Part shown: piece by piece, positions 1 through 5,498 of the stretch
Position numbering within the stretch: the stretch's first letter is position 1
How the letters are laid out: every line of letters starts with the position of its first letter
NCBI GenBank assembly: GCA_900557285.1
Contig: USSJ01000100.1
Span: forward strand, 1 to 5,518
Source: an uncultured Clostridia bacterium
Lineage (GTDB): Bacteria > Bacillota > Clostridia > Christensenellales > Borkfalkiaceae
Length of the DNA stretch: 5,518 nucleotides
Reading direction: 5' to 3'
Program-made: the position numbers and the translations under genes
Notes under the pieces: generated by a model
Databases searched by the model: none
What the model was told of the DNA's origin: nothing
The model's input: only the letters and a program-made list of their open reading frames with translations

Positions 1-55
1 GGCGAGAAACGGATCCGAAATAAAAATAACCGTTTGGGCGCGAACGGATCCGAAA
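1..55. repeat. two copies of a ~19-base direct repeat with a CGGATCCG palindrome core
   Basis: Positions 1-20 and 37-55 match over GGCG(A/C)G-AACGGATCCGAAA with one substitution and one indel. The 13 bases AACGGATCCGAAA are identical at 8-20 and 43-55. A third GGCGCG with a following GGAT lies at 72-81, at the same ~35-base spacing but otherwise decayed. The array may continue left of the window. No function is evident. It does not look like CRISPR, because the repeats are short and imperfect and there are only two or three units. Confidence 0.4.
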
Positions 56-159
56 ACGCCCCGAAGTATTTGGCGCGGGATAAGTTACTGCGCAGGATTT
101 CCTCGGGAAAAGCGATAATTTCTAAATTGTTTAAAACAAATGCCGTTGCGCCCGAATAA
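1..159 (+). CDS. possible 3' end of a rightward gene (partial, doubtful)
   Basis: The first frame is open from the window edge for 52 codons and ends in TAA at 157-159. The peptide is basic and hydrophilic (many Lys, Arg, Asn) and ends in NAVAPE; I recognise no family. In its favour, it would converge with the exporter operon, and a terminator able to work in both directions begins about 30 bases after its stop. Against it, the second frame is also open as far as 118. The short repeat inside the region also falls in different frames in its two copies, which is unlike conserved coding sequence. It could equally be plain intergenic DNA. Confidence 0.2.
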   Translation, partial: GEKRIRNKNNRLGANGSENAPKYLARDKLLRRISSGKAIISKLFKTNAVAPE

Positions 160-185
160 ATAAAAATCTTAAAGCAGAGAACAAC

Positions 186-221
186 AAAAAAGGCATGAGC
201 TTTTCAGCTCATGCCTTTTTT
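186..221 (-). terminator. rho-independent terminator of the exporter operon, possibly bidirectional
   Basis: The perfect arms GGCATGAGC (192-200) and GCTCATGCC (207-215) extend through A/T pairs to 186-221. Read leftward, the stem closes on a GAAA (GNRA-type) tetraloop and is followed by TTTTTTGTTGT. It begins 12 bases after the stop codon of the last ABC gene. Read rightward, it also ends in a T-rich run (TTTTTTGTTTTTTT), so it could stop transcription from both sides. The stable GNRA loop exists only in the leftward transcript, which suggests that is the main direction. Confidence 0.93.
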
Positions 222-233
222 GTTTTTTTGCTT

Positions 234-2162
234 TTATTCCAATTCAAACGCACCCGTATACAGCTGATAATAAACGCCTTTCTGTGCGATCAGCTGATCG
301 TGCGAACCGCGCTCGATGATTCTGCCGTGATCCAAAACCATGATCGCATCCGAATTCTGAATCGTCGAGAGTCTGTGCGCGATCACGAATACCGTCCTGC
401 CCTGCATCAGGGCATCCATGCCCTTCTGTACCAAAGCTTCCGTTCTGGTATCGATGGAAGACGTCGCTTCGTCCAAAATCATGACAGGCGGATCCGCTAC
501 CGCCGCACGGGCAATGGAAATCAACTGTCTTTGACCCTGCGAAAGATTGGATGCCTCATGGCGCAGCACCGTGTTGTATCCTTCCGGCAGACGCGTTATG
601 AAATCATGCGCATTCGCAAGTTTCGCCGCCTCAATACATTCTTCGTCCGTAGCGTCCAGTTTGCCGTAACGGATATTTTCCATGATCGTACCCGTAAACA
701 GGTTCGTATCCTGCAGAACAATACCCATCGAACGGCGAAGATCTGCTTTTTTGATCTTGTTGATATTGATGCCGTCATAACGGATCTTGCCGTCTGCTAT
801 ATCGTAAAACCTGTTCAAAAGATTTGTGATCGTCGTCTTGCCTGCACCCGTCGCACCGACAAAAGCGATCTTCTGCCCGGGTTTCGCGTAAATGCTCACG
901 TTATGCAAAACGATTTTGTCGGGAACATATCCGAAATCGACATCGAAAAGCTGAATATCGCCTTTCAGTTCCGTATACGTGACGCTGCCGTCCGCTTTAT
1001 GAGGATGACGCCACGCCCATTTTCCGGTACGTTCCGCACATTCCGTAATGTTTCCGTTTTCATCGATTTTCGCATTGACAAGCGTAACATACCCTTCATC
1101 CGTTTCCGGCTGTTCGTCCAAAAGCTCGAAGATACGTCCTGCGCCCGCAAGCCCCATGACCACCGAGTTGATCTGCATCGAAACCTGACCGATGTTCAGA
1201 GAGAACTGGCGGGACATATTCAAAAACGACGCGATCGTTGCACCTGTCAAAGCAGTCCAGCCCGTAACCGAAAAATTCTCCGCCCCGAACAAAACCAGAA
1301 GCCCTGCCACGATTGCCACCAGCACAAACGCAAAATGTCCGATATTCATGACTGCCGGCATCAGAATGTTGCCGTATGCATTCGCTTTATCCGACGCGTC
1401 GCAAAGCTGATCGTTGATCTTGTCAAAATCTTCCTTTGCGCGCTCTTCGTGGCAGAACACCTTGATAACTTTCTGCCCGCCCATCATCTCTTCGATATAG
1501 CCTTCCGTTTTACCGATCGCTTCCTGCTGACGGATAAAGTAGCGGGCGCTCCTGCCGCCTACATACTTCGCCACAAGCAGCATCAGCGCGACCCCGAAAA
1601 AGACGACAAACATCAGCCACAAACTCATCAGAAGCATGATCACAAACAATACCAGAGCCGCCACGATCGAATAGTACACCTGCGGAATACTCATCGATAT
1701 GAGCTGACGCAGCGCGTCCGTATCGTTCGTATACGTACTCATGATATCGCCGTGCGTGTGCGTATCGAAATAGCGGATCGGCAAAGATTCCATCTTGCCG
1801 AACATATCGTTACGCACGTGCATCAAAAAGCCCTGCGTCACGACCGCCATCATCTGGTTATAGAAGAAAGACGCACACAGCGCGATCACATACATCAATC
1901 CCATGCCGCCGATGATGTAGAACAGCGGCGCACTTATATCCGCCCACTGCGCACCCGCACGGATCGGGTCGATGATTTCCTCAATGACAAGATTCAAAAA
2001 GATCGACGAACTGATTCCCGCCGCTGCCGTGATCATAATACAGATAAACACGGCGATCAGGCGTACCTTGTAATAATGGAATAAATAGGAAAGCAACCTT
2101 CCGAGCAATTTAAACGTATGAATCTTCGGCTTGCCCTGCAACGCCATATTCGGTTTACTCAT
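234..2162 (-). CDS. half-size ABC exporter subunit, catalytic-site partner (BmrD/LmrD-like)
   Basis: This 642-residue protein fuses an N-terminal transmembrane domain (about residues 30-320, six hydrophobic segments) to an ATPase domain (about 401-642). Visible motifs are Walker A GATGAGKTT (436-444, Lys442), Q-loop Gln484, signature LSQGQ (540-544), Walker B MILDE with catalytic Glu565, D-loop SSID (568-571) and H-loop His596. Walker residues and the His are canonical, but the signature has Gln where Gly is usual. With the upstream protein it should form an inner-membrane heterodimeric exporter; the substrate cannot be read from the sequence (drug, peptide or lipid are all possible). About 40 extra residues (roughly 352-398, containing GKWAWRHPHKADG) sit between the membrane and ATPase domains, making it longer than the usual ~580-600. 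The ATG at 2162 is chosen over GTG at 2171, because that GTG uses the last G of the AGGAGG ribosome binding site. It overlaps the upstream gene by 8 bases and is followed by a strong terminator. Confidence 0.95.
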   Translation of the reverse strand: MSKPNMALQGKPKIHTFKLLGRLLSYLFHYYKVRLIAVFICIMITAAAGISSSIFLNLVIEEIIDPIRAGAQWADISAPLFYIIGGMGLMYVIALCASFFYNQMMAVVTQGFLMHVRNDMFGKMESLPIRYFDTHTHGDIMSTYTNDTDALRQLISMSIPQVYYSIVAALVLFVIMLLMSLWLMFVVFFGVALMLLVAKYVGGRSARYFIRQQEAIGKTEGYIEEMMGGQKVIKVFCHEERAKEDFDKINDQLCDASDKANAYGNILMPAVMNIGHFAFVLVAIVAGLLVLFGAENFSVTGWTALTGATIASFLNMSRQFSLNIGQVSMQINSVVMGLAGAGRIFELLDEQPETDEGYVTLVNAKIDENGNITECAERTGKWAWRHPHKADGSVTYTELKGDIQLFDVDFGYVPDKIVLHNVSIYAKPGQKIAFVGATGAGKTTITNLLNRFYDIADGKIRYDGININKIKKADLRRSMGIVLQDTNLFTGTIMENIRYGKLDATDEECIEAAKLANAHDFITRLPEGYNTVLRHEASNLSQGQRQLISIARAAVADPPVMILDEATSSIDTRTEALVQKGMDALMQGRTVFVIAHRLSTIQNSDAIMVLDHGRIIERGSHDQLIAQKGVYYQLYTGAFELE

Positions 2163-3936
2163 GCGAGACACCTCCTTCGGCCGCTGCGCCTATTTTATTC
2201 TGCGAATAGTAAACTTCACGATAAATTTCGTTGCTTGCCAGCAGCTCTTCGTGCGTGCCGACCGCATTGATCTTTCCGCCGTCCATCACGACGATCTGAT
2301 CCGCCTCCTGCACAGACGAAACACGCTGCGCAATGATGATCTTCGTCACGTTCGGTATCTCTTCGCGGAACGACTTGCGGATCATCGCATCCGTCTTTGT
2401 ATCGACCGCACTCGTCGAATCGTCCAGAATCAGAACTTTCGGATCTTTCAAAAGCGCCCGCGCTATGCAAAGACGCTGTTTCTGTCCGCCCGAAACGTTC
2501 GTGCCGCCCTGCTCAATGTATGTATCGTATTTATCCGGGAAAGTCTGGATAAAATCGTCCGCACACGCAAGTTTGCACACGCGCACCATTTCATCGTCCG
2601 TCGCATCCTCTTTGCCCCAGCGCAGATTGTCTTTGATCGTACCCGAAAACAATACGTTCTTCTGCAAAACCATTGCAACTTTGTTTCGAAGCGTTTCCAG
2701 ATCGTAATCCTTTACGTTCACACCGCCGACATACACCGCGCCTTCCGTCGTATCGTAAAGCCGCGGAATCAGGTTCACCAAAGTCGATTTCGAAGCACCC
2801 GTTCCGCCCAGAATCCCGATCGTCTGCCCCGACTTGATATGCAGATTCACATCCGCCAACGCAAACTTCTCCGCATCTTTCGAATATTTGAAACTGACGT
2901 TTTCAAAGAGTATGTCGCCGTCTTTTACTTCCTTCACCGCATTCTCAGGGGAAGTAATATTGCTCTTTTCTTTCAGCACCTGCACAATACGTTCCGCAGA
3001 CGTGCGGGCAATGATAATCATGACAAGAACCATCGAAAGCTGCATGACCGCCGAAAGAATCTGCGACGCATACATGATCAGAACCGTCACCTTTTCTTCG
3101 CCGACAGGATCGGCAGGATTGTGCACCGTCAGAAGGGATGCTAAAAGGAAAATCAACAGGAACGAAAGCCAGATGCAAAACTGCATCACCGGCGCGTTTA
3201 CCGCCATGATACGCTCTGCCAGCGTGAAGTCCTTGCGCACGTCCTCCGAAGCATTTTCAAACTTTTTCTTTTCAAAATCTTCCCGTACAAACGACTTTAC
3301 AACGCGGATACCTTTGATATCTTCCCGCACGGAACGGTTCATATTATCGTACTTGTTGAACACGCGCACAAAGATCGGATGCGTTTTGAAAATAACTACA
3401 ATAAGTACCGCCGCCAGAACAGGAACCAAAGCCAGGAACACCCACGATATCGTCACGTTTACCGTAAACGCCATCGCCAATGAGAAAATCAGCATCAACG
3501 GACAGCGGATCGCCACTCGTATGATCATCATGTACGCCATCTGAACGTTCGTCACGTCCGTCGTCTGACGCGTCACCAGGCTCGACGTCGAAAATTTATC
3601 GATGTTCGCAAATGAATAATCCTGGATCGCATAATACATATCTTTGCGCAGATTTTTTGCAAATCCCGCGCTCGCTCTCGCAGCAAATCTGCCCGACAAC
3701 ATGCCCGATACCAGCGACAGCACCGCCATCGCAATCAATATTCCGCCATAGATAAGAATTGTCGACATCTGAACACCTTCCGTCGACGTCGTACCGCTCG
3801 GGTTGATCTTGGCAATAAATTGCATGATCACCAACGGCATCAGACATTCCAGTATGACTTCGATCGATACGAATATCGGTGAAAGTATGGACGGTTTCTT
3901 GTACTCCCGTATACTTTTCGCCAAAGTCTTTACCAT
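2155..3936 (-). CDS. half-size ABC exporter subunit with degenerate ATP site (BmrC/LmrC-like)
   Basis: This 593-residue protein has six hydrophobic segments (about 16-310) followed by an ATPase domain (about 340-580). The Walker A is GGTGASKST (377-385), with Ser382 where the last Gly is usual and Lys383 kept. The Q-loop is Gln425, the signature is a canonical SGGQ (482-485), and the Walker B is VLILDD, so Asp506 replaces the catalytic Glu. The H-loop has Gln537 in place of His (AQR instead of AHR). These are the hallmarks of the non-hydrolysing half of asymmetric exporters such as BmrCD, LmrCD, EfrCD and TM287/288. Its intact SGGQ would complete the active site of the downstream partner, whose LSQGQ faces this degenerate site. 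The start is ATG with AAGGAG seven bases upstream. It lies 77 bases after the MarR gene, on the same strand, with no promoter I can see between them. It is probably cotranscribed with both neighbours and inactive without the second subunit. The substrate is unknown. Confidence 0.95.
   Translation of the reverse strand: MVKTLAKSIREYKKPSILSPIFVSIEVILECLMPLVIMQFIAKINPSGTTSTEGVQMSTILIYGGILIAMAVLSLVSGMLSGRFAARASAGFAKNLRKDMYYAIQDYSFANIDKFSTSSLVTRQTTDVTNVQMAYMMIIRVAIRCPLMLIFSLAMAFTVNVTISWVFLALVPVLAAVLIVVIFKTHPIFVRVFNKYDNMNRSVREDIKGIRVVKSFVREDFEKKKFENASEDVRKDFTLAERIMAVNAPVMQFCIWLSFLLIFLLASLLTVHNPADPVGEEKVTVLIMYASQILSAVMQLSMVLVMIIIARTSAERIVQVLKEKSNITSPENAVKEVKDGDILFENVSFKYSKDAEKFALADVNLHIKSGQTIGILGGTGASKSTLVNLIPRLYDTTEGAVYVGGVNVKDYDLETLRNKVAMVLQKNVLFSGTIKDNLRWGKEDATDDEMVRVCKLACADDFIQTFPDKYDTYIEQGGTNVSGGQKQRLCIARALLKDPKVLILDDSTSAVDTKTDAMIRKSFREEIPNVTKIIIAQRVSSVQEADQIVVMDGGKINAVGTHEELLASNEIYREVYYSQNKIGAAAEGGVSHE
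2171..2176 (-). promoter_or_regulatory. Shine-Dalgarno AGGAGG of the second ABC gene
   Basis: AGGAGG on the minus strand lies inside the last codons of the upstream ABC gene, 8 bases before the ATG at 2162. It decides the start: the alternative GTG at 2171-2169 overlaps this site and would have no binding site of its own. The upstream stop and downstream start form ATGAGTAA, a typical arrangement for translational coupling that keeps two subunits in equal amounts. Confidence 0.85.
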
Positions 3937-3943
3937 CTCTTAA

Positions 3944-3949
3944 CTCCTT
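3944..3949 (-). promoter_or_regulatory. Shine-Dalgarno AAGGAG of the first ABC gene
   Basis: AAGGAG on the minus strand stands seven bases before the ATG at 3936 and supports that start. An A/T-rich stretch precedes it, which should keep the site unpaired. Confidence 0.8.
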
Positions 3950-3972
3950 TAAAATTTTTACCTGACCTTTCT

Positions 3973-3998
3973 CTTACGCGCGCCCCTGCCCGCATAAG
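3973..3998 (-). other. possible hairpin in the marR-ABC spacer
   Basis: In the leftward transcript, CTTATGCG (3998-3991) can pair with CGCGTAAG (3980-3973) over 8 base pairs including one G-U, around a 10-base G-rich loop. No T-run follows, so it is not a normal terminator. It could modulate the ratio of repressor to exporter messages, stabilise the downstream mRNA, or be chance. Confidence 0.3.
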
Positions 3999-4013
3999 CA
4001 CCCAACACTCCGC

Positions 4014-4454
4014 TCACTCGCATTTTTCAAGATTCTCGCACATCCTGTCTATGTATCCGAAAAAACACTTCAGCTCTTCCTGCGTGAATCCTTCCGTCAT
4101 CTGCGCCTCCGCCCGCTCGATCTGCGCTCCGATCTGCTTGCGTATCTCCTGCGCATACTCCGTCAGCACGATCTTCTTCAGCCGCGCATCGTATTCCACC
4201 GGTATCCTGCGAATCAATCCGCTCCGCTCCATCGCCTTCAAAAGCTCCGTCGCGGTAGACCTGCGTATCTTGAATTCCGCTTCTACGTCCCTTTGAAACA
4301 CATCACGATCCACATTCCGAAACAAAAAATGGAGTACCCATGTCTGTATACCCGTCAACGTTTCATTTTCCCGTATCGCCGGTATGTTCGAAAGCACCTG
4401 ATTCAGCCTTCGATTCAAAGTTTTTACCATGTACCCGATGTGTCTCTCTTCCAT
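4014..4454 (-). CDS. MarR-family transcriptional repressor
   Basis: This is a 146-residue winged-helix regulator, the usual length for the MarR family. An N-terminal helix (about 8-25) leads into the DNA-binding domain (about 33-100). The recognition helix lies around RRSTATELLKAMERSGLI (64-81). The wing contains the family's D-x-R pair (Asp89, Arg91), followed by KKIVLT. The C-terminal helices (about 100-146) should complete the dimer interface. MarR proteins bind palindromes as dimers and are released by ligand binding or oxidation; two Cys (120, 129) and a third at 145 are present, but nothing proves redox sensing. As first gene of the operon, with palindromes in its own promoter, it most likely represses itself and the exporter. 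The longer frame starting at 4496 is rejected, since that ATG lies between the -35 and -10 boxes and would not be transcribed. The ATG at 4454 has a GAGGG site 4 bases upstream. Confidence 0.93.
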   Translation of the reverse strand: MEERHIGYMVKTLNRRLNQVLSNIPAIRENETLTGIQTWVLHFLFRNVDRDVFQRDVEAEFKIRRSTATELLKAMERSGLIRRIPVEYDARLKKIVLTEYAQEIRKQIGAQIERAEAQMTEGFTQEELKCFFGYIDRMCENLEKCE

Positions 4455-4458
4455 CGTA

Positions 4459-4463
4459 CCCTC
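4459..4463 (-). promoter_or_regulatory. Shine-Dalgarno GAGGG of the MarR gene
   Basis: GAGGG lies 4 bases before ATG 4454, within a predicted leader of only about 25 bases. It is weaker and closer than the sites of the two ABC genes, which fits modest production of a repressor. Confidence 0.6.
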
Positions 4464-4469
4464 ACAGAT

Positions 4470-4486
4470 TGTTAGGTTCTCTAACA
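4470..4486 (-). promoter_or_regulatory. candidate MarR operator at the transcription start
   Basis: TGTTAG and CTAACA are perfect 6-base inverted arms around a 5-base centre, 17 bases in all. The palindrome touches the last base of the -10 box and is centred at about +1 of the predicted transcript. Size and place fit a MarR dimer site that blocks RNA polymerase. The assignment is inferred from symmetry and position, not from a known binding motif. Confidence 0.6.
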
Positions 4487-4513
4487 TTATATTCATTTTG
4501 TCAAAATTGTCAA
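4486..4513 (-). promoter_or_regulatory. sigma-A promoter of the marR-ABC operon
   Basis: On the minus strand, TTGACA (4513-4508) and TATAAT (4491-4486) both match the consensus perfectly, 16 bases apart. Transcription should start near 4480-4479, giving a leader of about 25 bases to the ATG at 4454. A second TTGACA (4504-4499) lies 9 bases further in but is too close to the -10 box to pair with it. Such a strong core promoter would normally need a repressor, in keeping with the overlapping palindromes. Confidence 0.88.
4495..4507 (-). promoter_or_regulatory. second palindrome in the promoter spacer, candidate operator
   Basis: ATTTTGACAAAAT is a perfect 13-base palindrome around one central base. 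It fills most of the spacer between the -35 and -10 boxes, its centre 23 bases from that of the palindrome at 4470-4486. Binding here would exclude RNA polymerase. Its A/T richness makes chance symmetry more likely than for the other palindrome, and the two sequences are unlike each other. Confidence 0.4.
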
Positions 4514-4624
4514 CGGTTTGAGCCTCTCTGCATGTTATGTTTTTGTGAAAAATTTACACCACGTGCCTATCCTTATCCATTCATTTTTTTTATAACTCAC
4601 CCGAAAAATAATTGTACCGCCAAT

Positions 4625-4653
4625 TTGACTTTTTCCTCACAATGACATACAAT
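4625..4653 (+). promoter_or_regulatory. sigma-A promoter of the DUF1275 gene
   Basis: TTGACT (4625-4630) and TACAAT (4648-4653), each one base off consensus, are separated by an ideal 17 bases. Transcription should begin near 4660, about 24 bases before the ATG at 4684. The promoter lies back to back with the marR promoter, their -35 boxes about 110 bases apart. Neither marR-promoter palindrome recurs here. Confidence 0.8.
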
Positions 4654-4667
4654 ATTTTTGAGTTTAT

Positions 4668-4673
4668 AAAGGA
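4668..4673 (+). promoter_or_regulatory. Shine-Dalgarno AAAGGA of the DUF1275 gene
   Basis: AAAGGA stands 10 bases before the ATG at 4684, slightly further than ideal. It supports this start over the TTG at 4612, which lies upstream of the promoter, and the ATG at 4642, which lies in the spacer between the -35 and -10 boxes. Confidence 0.65.
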
Positions 4674-4683
4674 TTTTTACGCA

Positions 4684-5478
4684 ATGAAACACTCCCAGAC
4701 ATATTCTGCCGAAAATTCCATCTTTATATTTTTGTCCTTCGCCGTGGCGGGCGGCTTCCTCGAAACTTTTACCTATCTTCTCCACGGCGGCGTCTTCTGC
4801 AATGCGCAGACAGGCAACCTCGTCTTATTCACCCTCCATCTGTGCTCCGGTGATTTTTCCGGCGCTTCCCGCTATCTGTTCTCCATCCTCGCCTATCTTC
4901 TCGGCATTCTCGTTTCTGCGATCCTCCCGACTGTCCTAAAACGCAAACATCCTTACATCGCGGTCGCAGGATTTGAAATTATCGCCCTTGCCGCAATCTC
5001 TTTTATTCCGACAAGCGCTTCCGATTGGTTCACTTACGTCTCCGTCGCCTTTCTCTGCGCCCTTCAATACAACACCTTCACCGATTGCCGCGGCGCAAAA
5101 CTCGCCACTACTTTTTGCACCAATAATATGCGCCAGGCCGTTCTCAACCTGCACGGAGGGATCCTCGAAAAAAATAAATCCAAACTCCGCAAAAGCGGGA
5201 TTTATATCATCGTTATCTTTGCATTTCTCATCGGCGCTGCCCTCGGCGGATTCGCTGCACAATACCTCGGCAATTACTCGGCTCTCGTCTGCGCCGTCGC
5301 CCTGCTCCCCGCTTTCTTCCGAATCCTCTACGATGAGTACAAATCCGCGCCCCGAAAATCTCTTTTAAAAGATGAAACAACTTCGTCCGATTCGACCCGA
5401 AATGTGCCTGCAGAAGCCGATTCCGTTCCAATCACGGCCGATCAGAATGAAATAAACAGCACCGAAAACAAAGACTGA
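4684..5478 (+). CDS. DUF1275 / YoaK-family integral membrane protein
   Basis: This 264-residue membrane protein has about six hydrophobic segments (roughly 10-32, 40-55, 62-85, 92-128, 172-193, 196-213). The family signature is clear. GGFLETFTYLLHGGVF runs into NAQTGNLVLF (about 23-49), and a second conserved stretch ALQYNTF...TTFCTNNMR covers about 126-150. DUF1275/YoaK proteins are widespread in bacteria and their biochemical role is not established, so none is assigned. After the last helix there is an unusual hydrophilic tail of about 46 residues (218-264), rich in Ser, Thr, Asp, Glu and Asn, probably disordered and cytoplasmic. The start at 4684 follows from the promoter and ribosome binding site; upstream in-frame starts would not be on the transcript. 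It is a single-gene unit, divergent from the marR-exporter operon and followed by a hairpin at the window edge. Confidence 0.88.
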   Translation: MKHSQTYSAENSIFIFLSFAVAGGFLETFTYLLHGGVFCNAQTGNLVLFTLHLCSGDFSGASRYLFSILAYLLGILVSAILPTVLKRKHPYIAVAGFEIIALAAISFIPTSASDWFTYVSVAFLCALQYNTFTDCRGAKLATTFCTNNMRQAVLNLHGGILEKNKSKLRKSGIYIIVIFAFLIGAALGGFAAQYLGNYSALVCAVALLPAFFRILYDEYKSAPRKSLLKDETTSSDSTRNVPAEADSVPITADQNEINSTENKD

Positions 5479-5498
5479 TAAACACGTATAAAGCGGCG

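Noticed and set aside
1..90. Repeats at the left edge as the end of a CRISPR array
   Set aside because: The repeats are about 19 bases, imperfect and decaying, with roughly 16-base gaps and no cas genes in the window.
195..2084. 629-codon rightward open frame opposite the second ABC gene
   Set aside because: It is the exact codon-for-codon complement of a clear ABC gene, starts inside the terminator stem, and its product is an Arg/His-rich sequence with no recognisable domain. Sense codon bias explains it.
2131..3144. 337-codon rightward open frame opposite the first ABC gene
   Set aside because: It is a complement of a well-supported coding frame with the same cause; no independent promoter, ribosome site or domain was seen.
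4499..4504. Second TTGACA as an alternative -35 box for the marR promoter
   Set aside because: It lies only 7 bases from the TATAAT, far too close; the outer TTGACA at 4508-4513 has a workable 16-base spacer.
4551..4565. TGTGAAAAATTTACA-like near palindrome in the divergent intergenic region, reminiscent of CRP/FNR sites
   Set aside because: The arms are imperfect and the spacing is wrong for a CRP site; in such A/T-rich DNA it is likely chance.
4973..5368. Overlapping 131-codon frame inside the DUF1275 gene
   Set aside because: It is a shifted frame within a gene whose family motifs are clear; its Ser/Pro-rich product looks like an artefact of reading out of frame.
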